Assembly: GCA_049965775.1 (NCBI GenBank)
Contig: JBMFVX010000001.1
Coordinates: 1-63,024, forward strand
Origin: JABEVB01 sp049965775
GTDB taxonomy: Bacteria > Planctomycetota > Phycisphaerae > WQYP01
DNA length: 63,024 nucleotides
Direction: 5' to 3'
Both the position numbers and the translations under genes were made by a program. Of the stretch, positions 9,306 through 16,907 are shown piece after piece. Within the stretch, counting starts at the first letter, position 1; the number at the start of each line of letters is the position of its first letter. The notes beneath the pieces are model-generated. The model saw nothing but the letters and a program-made list of their open reading frames with translations. It made no database searches and was not told the origin of the DNA.

Positions 9306-9383
9306 ATTGCAGAACCTGCAAACTCGGATTTGTTTTCGGATCGCCGCCCGCACTCTCTTCAGACGGCGATCAGCCATGCGTAT
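9306..9383 (+). repeat. 78-bp direct repeat, left copy flanking N gap
   Basis: This 78-bp block is identical to 9483-9560. It ends exactly where the run of Ns begins, which is what an unmerged contig overlap looks like. A true tandem repeat that broke the assembly is the alternative. Confidence 0.9.
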
Positions 9384-9482
9384 NNNNNNNNNNNNNNNNN
9401 NNNNNNNNNNNNNNNNNNNNNNNNNNNNNNNNNNNNNNNNNNNNNNNNNNNNNNNNNNNNNNNNNNNNNNNNNNNNNNNNNN
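9384..9482. other. Assembly gap (99 N)
   Basis: Ninety-nine consecutive Ns. Reading frames crossing it are not interpretable. The true gap length is unknown. Confidence 1.
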
Positions 9483-9560
9483 ATTGCAGAACCTGCAAAC
9501 TCGGATTTGTTTTCGGATCGCCGCCCGCACTCTCTTCAGACGGCGATCAGCCATGCGTAT
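9483..9560 (+). repeat. 78-bp direct repeat, right copy flanking N gap
   Basis: Perfect copy of 9306-9383, starting immediately after the Ns. It contains the 8-bp inverted repeat GATCGCCG/CGGCGATC. Confidence 0.9.
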
Positions 9561-9645
9561 GCTGTGTGCGGTGATCTGCCATATCCCGCTCCCTCCACGG
9601 GATCAAGACCGCATACCAGCGAAACCAAACTATTCACCAAACGGT

Positions 9646-9686
9646 CCTGAAGTGTTTTACTTCAGGGTCGGCTAAAGACCGCCGAC
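9646..9686. other. Two abutting perfect hairpins
   Basis: CCTGAAGT-GTTTT-ACTTCAGG (8-bp stem, 9646-9666) is directly followed by GTCGGC-N8-GCCGAC (6-bp stem, 9667-9686). No T-tract follows on the plus strand, so a simple terminator is not convincing. They could be part of a structured transcript. Confidence 0.45.
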
Positions 9687-9791
9687 AGATTTAACTTGCG
9701 TACTTTCGGTTGCCGATCAACTTTCGATTTGCTTCGTGATCAGTTCGATCAGCACGTTCTATATATCGTCGAAACATCGCGGCTTCAACAC

Positions 9792-9833
9792 AAAAAAAGC
9801 CCAGTAAAATCAGGCTGTTTGTCACCGCCTGAT
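9792..9833 (-). terminator. Candidate Rho-independent terminator, minus strand
   Basis: On the minus strand ATCAGGC-N11-GCCTGAT (9833-9809) runs into TTTT and, after a short spacer, seven T residues (9798-9792). It would serve transcription arriving from the oxidoreductase gene that ends at 10058. The gap between them has only a GCCGGGG-CGAT-CCCCGGC hairpin (10013-10030) and no gene I can support. Confidence 0.5.
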
Positions 9834-10012
9834 AACAAGAGTCGCATAACCTGCCCCAGCGGTTTGGGTCATAAAATAGCGGGTGTATATCCATGTGAGA
9901 GCGATATTTTTAGGACTGCCCGGAAATGTCAGAATGCAAGGTCCGCAAACTTCATAGTGCTCGCAGGCGAAAATTTACAAATTGCTGGCGTTGTGAAGGT
10001 TTCAGGAAGATG

Positions 10013-10030
10013 GCCGGGGCGATCCCCGGC
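10013..10030. other. GC-rich hairpin after the oxidoreductase gene
   Basis: GCCGGGG-CGAT-CCCCGGC is a perfect 7-bp stem with a four-base loop, 28 bases beyond the stop codon of the minus-strand gene. It has no T-tract, so it is more likely an mRNA 3'-end stabiliser or weak pause site than a terminator. Confidence 0.35.
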
Positions 10031-10057
10031 ATTTATGGATGGGGAGATGCTCCGCCG

Positions 10058-11008
10058 TTATGCCGCGTGGGTGACTTTCAGAACGATCTTACCAAAGCCG
10101 CCGCCGGCCTCGAGCATCCGATGAGCTTCGGCGGCCTGTTCCAGCGGTAGTACATGGCTGATGACGGGTTTAAGCAGCCGTCGCGCCAGTAGATGTGACA
10201 ATGCCTCAAGGGTGCTGCGCCTGCGCTGTAAAAATACATAGTGCAGCGAAATATTTTTGCGGTACCCAACCGCCAAGTCACCTGAAGGGTTCACGATGGT
10301 GACTATTCGGCCAAGCGGACGCACCACCGGCATCGAGCGGCTTACAAGGTCTGCTCCAAAGGCGTCAAAAACAAGGTCTGCAGCACCTCGCGGCGCATGC
10401 GAGCTTATAACTTGTGCAAAGTCTTCTTTGGTTCGGTCAATAACGTAGTCGGCTCCGAGCGAACGAACCAAGCCGATATTGGCCGGTGAGGCGGTGGCAA
10501 AGACATAAGCCCCTGCCGCATGCGCCAATTGAACTGCGATGCTGCCTACACCGCCGGCCGCGCCATGAATGAGAACGGTTTCGCCCAGTCGCAAGGCTCC
10601 GCGGTCCATGATGCTGTCCCATGCAGTCATGCCCGCCAACGGAATAGCCGCAGCCTCAATAAAGTCCACGCATTTCGGCTTAAACGCCACGATATCGGCA
10701 GATACGCAGTGATACTCGCTATAGGCTCCCGGGCCGGAGAAATCAGGGCTGTAAAACACAGCGTCGCCGCGCTTGTATTCGCGTACGCCGGGGCCAACGG
10801 CCTCTACAACACCGGCACAGTCAAATCCGAGGATGGCGCCGGTCGAAAACCCAAACGCTCCGGTTTGCCGAAGTTTATAATCAATTGGATTGACACCAAC
10901 CGCCTGAACCTGTACCAGTAGTTGCCCCGGAGCCGGCGCAGGTTTGGGTACGTCCGCAACTTGCAGCATGGACGCGTCGCCGTTACCTGCCAATACAATT
11001 GCTCGCAT
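10058..11008 (-). CDS. NADP-dependent zinc-less medium-chain oxidoreductase (quinone oxidoreductase-like)
   Basis: Medium-chain dehydrogenase/reductase of the quinone oxidoreductase type. The N-terminal GroES-like domain (about 1-125) contains VGVNPIDYKLRQTGAF and lacks the cysteine cluster of the structural-zinc alcohol dehydrogenases. The Rossmann domain follows, with the AAGGVGSIAVQLA nucleotide-binding motif near residue 150. Full length is 316 residues. The start is well supported by GGAAGGAAA nine bases before the ATG. Family members reduce quinones or alpha,beta-unsaturated carbonyls with NADPH; the natural substrate here is unknown. It stands alone between the hairpin-rich region and the PhoH gene and has its own candidate terminator. 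Confidence 0.85.
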   Translation of the reverse strand: MRAIVLAGNGDASMLQVADVPKPAPAPGQLLVQVQAVGVNPIDYKLRQTGAFGFSTGAILGFDCAGVVEAVGPGVREYKRGDAVFYSPDFSGPGAYSEYHCVSADIVAFKPKCVDFIEAAAIPLAGMTAWDSIMDRGALRLGETVLIHGAAGGVGSIAVQLAHAAGAYVFATASPANIGLVRSLGADYVIDRTKEDFAQVISSHAPRGAADLVFDAFGADLVSRSMPVVRPLGRIVTIVNPSGDLAVGYRKNISLHYVFLQRRRSTLEALSHLLARRLLKPVISHVLPLEQAAEAHRMLEAGGGFGKIVLKVTHAA

Positions 11009-11084
11009 TTGATGGTTTCCTTCCGCGGAAAATAAACGGTGTTATGGGTGTCGCCGTGCCGGGGATGAGCCGTAGCCGCAGCGA

Positions 11085-12437
11085 TCAAAGCTCTTTTACC
11101 ACAAGGCTTGCCAGGCTGCTGCGCTCCGGGCGTGCGAGCGTCACGTGCCCCACAAGGTCCGATGATTTAAGCTTTTCAATGGTAAAAGACAAGCCGTTGG
11201 AATTGGCATCGAGGTAGGGATTGTCTATTTGCTCGGCATCACCGGTGAGAACAATTTTGGTTCCTTCGCCTACGCGGCTCACGATGGTCTTAATTTCGTG
11301 CGGGGTAAGGTTCTGCGCTTCGTCCACAACCATAAATTGATGCGGAATGCTTCGTCCGCGTATGTAGGTAAGGGCTTCGAGGACGATTTTTCCCGAATCA
11401 ATCATGCTTTTAAGCTTCGCCTCAGTATTGGATGTTTCACCGGAGTGGATGCGGCGATCTGTGAGAAGAAATTCGAGGTTGTCAAAAATGGGCTGCATCC
11501 AGGCGGCGAGCTTTTCGTCTTTGCTGCCCGGCAAAAAGCCAATGTCTTTACCCAGAGGCATGATGGGGCGGGCCACGAGCATACGCTCGTAACGCTGCTC
11601 ATTGAAGGCCTTGGTCATGCCGGCGGCGAGGGCCAAAAGAGTTTTGCCGGTACCGGCGGTGCCCATCAGCGTCACCATTTGCACATCGTCATCCAGCAGA
11701 AGGTCCAAGGCCATGGTCTGCTGCACATTGCGCGAAATAATGCCAAAGCAGGGCTTTTTGCTGCGTGTCAGCGGCAACACCGCGTCCATGCCTGGGACTG
11801 ACCGAGCCAGGCCGGTTTGGCTTGCGTCGTTGGCGCTTTTAAAGAGTATAAACTCGTTGGGCGACAGGCTGGGAGTAAGATTGGCTAGCGCCGGGTCGCT
11901 CATGCTCAGGCGTTTTTCGCTGTACAGGCGATCAATAACCGTAGAATCCACCACCAACTCGCGGTAGCCGGAGTACAGTGTCTCGTAATCAACTTTTTGC
12001 GATTCAAAATCTTCGCTTTGTATACCCAAAGCATCCGACTTAATTCGCGCGTTGATGTCTTTGCTGATAAAAATGACCTGCTTACCGGCCTTTTTCAGTA
12101 TCCAAGCTGCGGAAATAATTCGGTTGTCTGGGATGGCATCGGAAAGATTGGGAACCTTGGCGGCTTCCATTGCGACACGAATGCACCCGTTATGGCCGTT
12201 CCATTTCACGCCATCGGCCAGATGGCCGCGCTCGCGCAGTTGATCCAGATGCCTGATGACCGCCCGGGCATTGCGGCCAACGTCGTTGGTGTCTTTTTTA
12301 AACTTATCCAGTTCTTCCAGCACATCGAAGGGGATTACCACCTCGTTGTCCGCAAATGAGAACAGAGCGCCCGGATTGTGTAAAAGCACACTGGTATCGA
12401 GTACGAAATATTTGGGGGTTGCATTGGTAGAAGTCAT
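11085..12437 (-). CDS. PIN-PhoH family ATPase/ribonuclease
   Basis: A two-domain protein of the YlaK/PhoH2 type. The PIN endonuclease-like domain (about 1-150) has the acidic residues in FVLDTSVL (Asp about 14), DVLEELDKF and SKDINAR. The PhoH P-loop domain has Walker A GTAGTGKT (about 259-266) and Walker B VVDEAQN (about 345). PIN-PhoH fusions are thought to unwind and cleave RNA. The ATG at 12437 is preferred because it places the PIN motif at the N-terminus and a GAAGG lies upstream; the frame is open further, to 12584. It is divergent from the Hsp20 operon. Confidence 0.92.
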   Translation of the reverse strand: MTSTNATPKYFVLDTSVLLHNPGALFSFADNEVVIPFDVLEELDKFKKDTNDVGRNARAVIRHLDQLRERGHLADGVKWNGHNGCIRVAMEAAKVPNLSDAIPDNRIISAAWILKKAGKQVIFISKDINARIKSDALGIQSEDFESQKVDYETLYSGYRELVVDSTVIDRLYSEKRLSMSDPALANLTPSLSPNEFILFKSANDASQTGLARSVPGMDAVLPLTRSKKPCFGIISRNVQQTMALDLLLDDDVQMVTLMGTAGTGKTLLALAAGMTKAFNEQRYERMLVARPIMPLGKDIGFLPGSKDEKLAAWMQPIFDNLEFLLTDRRIHSGETSNTEAKLKSMIDSGKIVLEALTYIRGRSIPHQFMVVDEAQNLTPHEIKTIVSRVGEGTKIVLTGDAEQIDNPYLDANSNGLSFTIEKLKSSDLVGHVTLARPERSSLASLVVKEL

Positions 12438-12709
12438 TAATAAACCGCCTTCTCTCATAAAGGGTTGCAGGTAGGTTATTCGCAACAACACCTTAGGGCA
12501 AGTTGCCATGGTGTCGCCATTTGTATTATCGGCTGATGCCCGGCCTCGCGAGCAAGCGCCCGGTTCGCTCGCGCTTGTGGCCAAAGGATAAAAGTCGTGC
12601 GGTTGTAGTCTCTTAATCGCTAACAGTGGTGACTAAGCTATTACACTTTGCCAGCATAAAAACTGTCAAATTGGCGGCTGTTTTGAGGAGATGTGGTTAA
12701 AGCTTCGAT
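12438..12709. other. Divergent intergenic region between phoH-like and hsp20 genes
   Basis: About 430 bases separate the phoH-like ATG from the first hsp20 ATG. This left part becomes AT-rich from about 12640. I see no gene in it. The promoter element of the hsp20 operon is listed separately. Confidence 0.5.
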
Positions 12710-12752
12710 GATCGTAAGTTATTATAAAACAATAACTTGCGATCGTTATAAT
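12710..12752 (+). promoter_or_regulatory. Palindromic operator and -10 element of the hsp20 operon
   Basis: GATCGTAAGTTATT (12710-12723) and AATAACTTGCGATC (12731-12744) form a 14-bp inverted repeat with one wobble mismatch and a 7-base spacer. TATAAT follows at 12747-12752. A 7-base-spaced palindrome at the promoter of small heat-shock genes strongly suggests a repressor site. It is neither the CIRCE sequence nor the HspR HAIR sequence, so the regulator is unidentified. Confidence 0.6.
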
Positions 12753-12866
12753 ATTCGCTTTTAGGTTTTGGTACGGAGTTTGTGAGGTGTAATAGTGAGT
12801 TCAAAAATGCCCGTTGTCGAGTTGGGCCGTAAAAGTACTCGGCGTTTAAGGTCAAAGGAGATTTTT

Positions 12867-13313
12867 ATGTGGAGTCTGACAACCAATCCGTGGAGCCCGT
12901 TGATTCAGTTGCAGTCGGATCTGAATGATGTGTTTGACCGTTCAGGTATCGCGTCTGCCCCGTGGGATTTTGATCAAGCAGCCTATCCTACCATCAATAT
13001 CTGGCAGGACGGCGACAATGCCTATCTGCAAGCCCATGTGCCTGGTGTGAGCCTCGAACATATCGAGGTGCTTGTGACGGGCAAGCAGGTTTCATTGAAG
13101 GTGCACCGTAAGGCGCCTGCCGACGATACCGCCAGGCATCGCACATGGTTGCGGCAGGAGCGTGCAACCGGTGATTTCAGTCGCGTGCTTGAATTGCCCT
13201 GGGAAATCCAAGCCGACAAAGTGGAAGCCGGCCTCAAGGCTGGAGTCCTTACGGTTACGCTGCCAAAGGCAGAAGCAAGCAAGCCGCGCCGAATAAAGTT
13301 GTTGGCTTTGTAG
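12867..13313 (+). CDS. Small heat shock protein Hsp20, first of three
   Basis: ATP-independent holdase of the alpha-crystallin family. An N-terminal arm (1-40) precedes an alpha-crystallin domain (about 45-140), with INIWQDGDNAYLQAHVPG opening the fold and LKAGVLTVTLPKAE as the conserved GVL motif. The 148-residue form starts at ATG 12867 behind AAAGGAGA (12854-12861). The frame is open further upstream, but those starts lack a ribosome-binding site. It is the first gene of a three-gene hsp20 operon; 46 bases separate it from the second. A palindromic promoter element lies 115-157 bases upstream, which suggests stress-regulated expression. Confidence 0.92.
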   Translation: MWSLTTNPWSPLIQLQSDLNDVFDRSGIASAPWDFDQAAYPTINIWQDGDNAYLQAHVPGVSLEHIEVLVTGKQVSLKVHRKAPADDTARHRTWLRQERATGDFSRVLELPWEIQADKVEAGLKAGVLTVTLPKAEASKPRRIKLLAL

Positions 13314-13359
13314 TGTTTGTTATTTGTAATTTTACGGACTTTAAAAAGGAGACATTACC

Positions 13360-13755
13360 ATGACCGCGGTAGACATTGAAAAAACCAATCCGGCTCAGAA
13401 TCAGGTGGAGCACCTGAGCGATGCCCAGTTTGTCACGCCCGCAGTTGACATTGCGGAGGATGCGGAAGCATTTCTCTTCAGTTTTGATATGCCGGGGGTG
13501 CAAAGTCAGGATGTTGATGTGAACATCGAAAATGGCGTGCTGCTTGTCGAGGCTCGCCCCGGTGCTGGCAACCAGGATGACCGTACCTACCTGCTGCGTG
13601 AGCATAGGCCGGTAGGCTATCGTCGTAGTTTTACGCTCAATGTTCCGGTGGCGGTGAATGCCATTCATGCCGAGCTGAAAAACGGCGAATTAATGCTGCG
13701 CGTGCCCAAAGCCGAATCGCTTAAAGCACGCAAAATTGCCGTTAAAACCGCATAA
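13360..13755 (+). CDS. Small heat shock protein Hsp20, second of three
   Basis: Alpha-crystallin domain protein of 131 residues with a short N-terminal arm. The domain spans about 25-125. The usual G-V-L signature is G-E-L here (LKNGELMLRVPKAE), a non-conservative change next to the edge strand. AAAAGGAG sits at good distance from the ATG. It is divergent in sequence from its neighbours, so the three copies are old paralogs rather than a fresh duplication. It probably assembles with them into mixed oligomers; that is inference. Confidence 0.9.
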   Translation: MTAVDIEKTNPAQNQVEHLSDAQFVTPAVDIAEDAEAFLFSFDMPGVQSQDVDVNIENGVLLVEARPGAGNQDDRTYLLREHRPVGYRRSFTLNVPVAVNAIHAELKNGELMLRVPKAESLKARKIAVKTA

Positions 13756-13813
13756 ACCATGCGAGAGCGTTGGTGAATGTATTCGTCAAACCTTTACCGA
13801 AAGGAGGACGTTT

Positions 13814-14305
13814 ATGAGTATGATCGAAAAAGTTAAGCAGAAAGGGCAAAAGCTTCGTCGTCAATTGCATGAGCCGCATACGCAGTTTGATCTACGCACC
13901 GGCGTGAATCGAGCTTTTGAGCGAATGTGGCAGTCGCTGCGACACAATTCAATGGGAGGTCGCGCGTGGGCCATGCCGTGGCCCGCGATGGACCTCACAG
14001 AAGACGAACATCGCATTACATTGCGGGTGGATGTGCCCGGCATGGACGCCAAAGACATCTCGGTAGAGCTTTCCGGTCGTGTGTTGGCAATTAAGGGCGC
14101 CCGGCAAGTCGAATCGCAAAAGAGCCGCGGCGGAGTTCATCACCATGAGCGAATGGCAGGCTCGTTTTATCGAAGTGTTGCGCTGCCTGACTATGCCGAT
14201 GTAAACAATATCAAGGCAAAGTTTGATAAAGGAGTGATTGAACTTCAAATTGGCCGCCTTGCCGGCTTAGGCCCCAAGCGGGTGGCCATTTCCACTGCTG
14301 AATAA
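13814..14305 (+). CDS. Small heat shock protein Hsp20, third of three
   Basis: A 163-residue Hsp20 with a longer, basic N-terminal arm (about 50 residues, including MIEKVKQKGQKLRRQ) before the alpha-crystallin domain. The domain includes ITLRVDVPGMDAKDISVELS and the FDKGVIELQI version of the GVL motif. The ATG at 13814 follows an excellent AAAGGAGG; the frame is open from 13736 but would overlap the previous gene. Last gene of the operon, followed by a terminator. The different arm suggests a different client range or oligomer form. Confidence 0.9.
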   Translation: MSMIEKVKQKGQKLRRQLHEPHTQFDLRTGVNRAFERMWQSLRHNSMGGRAWAMPWPAMDLTEDEHRITLRVDVPGMDAKDISVELSGRVLAIKGARQVESQKSRGGVHHHERMAGSFYRSVALPDYADVNNIKAKFDKGVIELQIGRLAGLGPKRVAISTAE

Positions 14306-14323
14306 GTCTTACCGATTAATCAT

Positions 14324-14371
14324 TCTGGGGCAGCACTCGATGCCGAGGGCCGCCCCAGATGTGGGCTTTTT
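14324..14371 (+). terminator. Rho-independent terminator of the hsp20 operon
   Basis: TCTGGGGC (14324-14331) pairs with GCCCCAGA (14352-14359) and a TTTTT run follows at 14367-14371. It lies 19 bases after the last hsp20 stop codon. Confidence 0.65.
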
Positions 14372-14397
14372 ACAAATCGCCCGGTGGCTTGAGTTCG

Positions 14398-14628
14398 TTA
14401 GTGGGCGGGCGGTTGTTGATTTTTTCGTTCTGGCGGTCGCCGCTGGCCCCGCCAGCCGAAAATGGTCATGAGCAGACCAAAAATGGTCAGAACGATGCCC
14501 CAGTCCAGGTTGCCGTTAATTTTCATACCAATGTGTGGAATGTCGTTAGGCGACACCACTCCGTAGCCAGCCATAAGCAGGCCCACCAAAAGAAAGAAAA
14601 TGCCAATTGGGAGTCGCAGATCTATCAT
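14398..14628 (-). CDS. Small two-helix membrane protein next to SSS symporter
   Basis: A 76-residue protein with two predicted transmembrane helices (about 5-25 and 43-62) and a basic, proline-rich C-terminal tail. I know no function. It starts 46 bases after the SSS symporter stop on the same strand, with GGAGACTC in front of the ATG, so it is probably cotranscribed. Small two-helix proteins are recurrent partners of SSS symporters (YhdT with PanF, YjcH with ActP), so an accessory role is a reasonable inference. Confidence 0.7.
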   Translation of the reverse strand: MIDLRLPIGIFFLLVGLLMAGYGVVSPNDIPHIGMKINGNLDWGIVLTIFGLLMTIFGWRGQRRPPERKNQQPPAH

Positions 14629-14674
14629 ATTTGAGTCTCCTGTAAACGCGGTGGCTTAAGCCGCCGCCGCTGCC

Positions 14675-16519
14675 TCACCAGAACAACAAATTAAGAATGA
14701 GCGTGGCCAGCAAAGCCAAAATGCCCAAGACCAAGGGCTTGCGGTGCCACGCCAGCGTTGCGCTAACCTCGCCGCGCGGCGTAACCTGGTATACCAGGCC
14801 GGTGAGTTGTTCCACCGGTTGCTTGCGCGTAAACAGGCTTACCAGGATCGTGCTGCTGGCGCCCGCGCAGAAGGACCAAAGCGCATTCCAAAATGCGCTG
14901 GTGGTGCCGTGCTTATAAAAATGGGCCATGGGATGACCCTTCATGCACAGTATCCAGAGCGTTACCGAGGTGCCTGTGCCGACAAGCAGGCCGATAAATC
15001 CGCCCCATGGTGTGGTGCGCGGCCAGAACATGCCCAGCAGAAATACCGCAATGAGCGGTGCATTTACAACACCGAAGATGGTTTGGGTGTAACCCATGAT
15101 GCTGTTGGCGCCTCTTACCCAAAATGCAAAGCCCACGCTGATGGCCACGCCCAGAATCGTCATGATGCGGCCAAACCAGAGGTAATGTTTGTCGGAGGCA
15201 TTGGGATTGATGAGTGAGCCGTAGAGGTCATAGGTAACCACCGTGTTAAAGGCCGTTACATTCCCTGCCATGCCTGACATGAACGAAGCCATCAATGCGG
15301 TAAGGCCCAATCCCAGCAGGCCTGCGGGATAATAGGTGCCCATCATCAGCGGCATAACGTTGTTAACAGTGTGCGTGTCGCTTACAAGTTTGCCGTGCAC
15401 CATTGTGCCACCGGTAACCAGGTGCGGCAGCAGCGGAATGGCCAAGATGCCCGGTAAAATGACGATAAAAGGAAACAGCATTTTTGGAAATGCCGCAAGC
15501 AGCGGGGTGCGTTGGGCGGAGTTCATATCTTTGGCGGCCAGTGCCCGCTGTACCACCAAAAAGTTGGTACACCAGTAGGAGAATGAGAGTACAAAACCGA
15601 GTCCCAATACGACGCCGGGCCAAGTAATTTGCAGCGTATTGCCCGCGGCATGCCCGGTGCCCATCCAGGTGTGCAGCCACATGTTGCCGGGGAGCATGGT
15701 TTTGCCCTGCGATACCTGATGCGTATCGAGCCAATGCGTAAAGTCGCCCCAGCCCGCGGTGGCTGCGGCAAGCCACGATTCGTGCATGCCCGCCGCTGCG
15801 TGCTTAACCGCTTTGGCATGGTTGGCGATCAGGCCGATGATGGTAAGCGGCGCTACGCCCAGTACAATTAAGAAAAACTGCAGCACTTCATTGTAAATGC
15901 TGGCGGTCAAGCCGCCCAAAAATGTGTAAACAAGCACCACCAAACCCGAAACGACAACGCTGGGCCAGAAGTGCCAACCTAAAAAGTCCTGCAATACCAC
16001 AGCCATGGCATACATGCTTATGCCCGATATGGCCGGCGTAAAGACGGCAAACGTAATGGCATTAATAAAACGAGCGCCTTCATTGTAGCGCTTCTTAAGA
16101 AATTCCGGCACGCTGCGCACCTTGCTGCCGTAGAAAAATGGCATCATCGCGACGCCCATAAATACCATGGCCGGTATGGCACCCACCCAGTAATAGTTGG
16201 CGGTCATCATGCCATATTGATAGCCTGATGTGGCCATGCCCATCACTTCCAGAGCGCCAAGGTTGGCGGAAATAAACGCCAGGCCGGTAATCCAAGCTGG
16301 AATGCTGCGTCCGGAAAGAAAAAAGTCTTCACTGGTTTGGTGCCCCTTGCCCGTGATATAGCCGATAGCGATTACAAACACGAGATACACCGCCAAAATG
16401 GCAATATCTATTGGAGCCAGGTGAATAAGAGCGTGCGGTGCAGCCGCAGTCGCCGAAGCCGCGGCCGCATTTTGAACAGGCGCCATTGTGGCCGCCAACA
16501 GAAACAGGTGTTGCAGCAT
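14675..16519 (-). CDS. Sodium:solute symporter (SSS family)
   Basis: Integral membrane transporter of 614 residues with 14 or so hydrophobic segments. LNVTAFNTVV-type and GRSIPAWITGLAFISANLGALE-region features match the SSS fold: the sodium-site helix begins after SEDFFLSGRSIP, and NVTAFNTVVTYDLY is in the middle. The similarity looks closest to sugar (SGLT/galactose) symporters, but substrate cannot be fixed from sequence. The ATG is preceded by a GGGGG motif. The N-terminal 30 residues are alanine-rich and may be a signal or first helix. The downstream two-helix protein probably belongs to the same transcript. Confidence 0.9.
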   Translation of the reverse strand: MLQHLFLLAATMAPVQNAAAASATAAAPHALIHLAPIDIAILAVYLVFVIAIGYITGKGHQTSEDFFLSGRSIPAWITGLAFISANLGALEVMGMATSGYQYGMMTANYYWVGAIPAMVFMGVAMMPFFYGSKVRSVPEFLKKRYNEGARFINAITFAVFTPAISGISMYAMAVVLQDFLGWHFWPSVVVSGLVVLVYTFLGGLTASIYNEVLQFFLIVLGVAPLTIIGLIANHAKAVKHAAAGMHESWLAAATAGWGDFTHWLDTHQVSQGKTMLPGNMWLHTWMGTGHAAGNTLQITWPGVVLGLGFVLSFSYWCTNFLVVQRALAAKDMNSAQRTPLLAAFPKMLFPFIVILPGILAIPLLPHLVTGGTMVHGKLVSDTHTVNNVMPLMMGTYYPAGLLGLGLTALMASFMSGMAGNVTAFNTVVTYDLYGSLINPNASDKHYLWFGRIMTILGVAISVGFAFWVRGANSIMGYTQTIFGVVNAPLIAVFLLGMFWPRTTPWGGFIGLLVGTGTSVTLWILCMKGHPMAHFYKHGTTSAFWNALWSFCAGASSTILVSLFTRKQPVEQLTGLVYQVTPRGEVSATLAWHRKPLVLGILALLATLILNLLFW

Positions 16520-16615
16520 GTAAAACCCCCAAACAAAAGTAATTGCACTCGCCAGATTGTTTTTAGCTCGTTTTGTCCTTCCACTGTGCCAGTAGGCCGG
16601 CGTGGCCGCACCTGT

Positions 16616-16771
16616 TTAGGTGCCCAGATGCATGGGGCCGTCGAGAATTCCAGCGACAATTTTGCCTTTGCCGCCGGACATTGTGCGTTTGCGGTATAGA
16701 AAACTCCGCCATTGGCCCTGCGGGGTGATGCGCACAGGCCCAATACCAAGTTGACCGCCAAGGCCATCAAT
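16616..16771 (-). CDS. Possible small protein or gene remnant
   Basis: The 388-base gap upstream of the symporter contains a minus-strand frame ending at TAA 16616 that reads like protein. It holds GGQLGIGPVRITPQGQW, an aromatic/basic stretch, then KIVAGILDGPMHLGT. No ATG or GTG stands at its front, and an in-frame TAA lies about 24 bases upstream; ATT 16771 or an internal GTG/ATG would be needed as start. It may be a short protein with a rare start, or the tail of a decayed gene. I do not recognise it. The rest of the gap shows a GCACCT-AAAC-AGGTGC hairpin. Confidence 0.2.
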   Translation of the reverse strand: MDGLGGQLGIGPVRITPQGQWRSFLYRKRTMSGGKGKIVAGILDGPMHLGT

Positions 16772-16907
16772 TGCCGGTATGGTAGCAGAAGGTTATGGGC
16801 CGTCAAGAAAGGCTGTTGCGTGTTTGTTTAATTGCGTCGCACGGCATAGCTGTTGTGCCATAATGTGGCGGGCCTGTTTTGTGATCGGGATGCTTAGGCC
16901 AATTGCT

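Larger units (their letters stand above)
9060..9690. other. Non-coding, hairpin-rich region containing an assembly gap
   Basis: No coding frame here looks real. Inverted repeats are frequent. CCAGTGACC/GGTCACCGG occurs around 9068-9103. A near-palindrome lies at 9128-9157 with 14-base arms and two mismatches. CTCACGTGAG is at 9170-9179, GATCGCCG/CGGCGATC at 9339-9346/9364-9371, ATCCCG/CGGGAT at 9583-9588/9598-9603, and two abutting hairpins lie at 9646-9686. It may be a dispersed intergenic repeat or structured RNA. Confidence 0.4.

Noticed and set aside
9294..9554. Reading frames crossing the N gap
   Set aside because: Gap length is arbitrary and both sides are the same repeated sequence, so the joined protein is meaningless.
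12438..12584. N-terminal extension of the PhoH protein
   Set aside because: The added residues precede the PIN domain core and have no family match; ATG 12437 gives the expected N-terminus.
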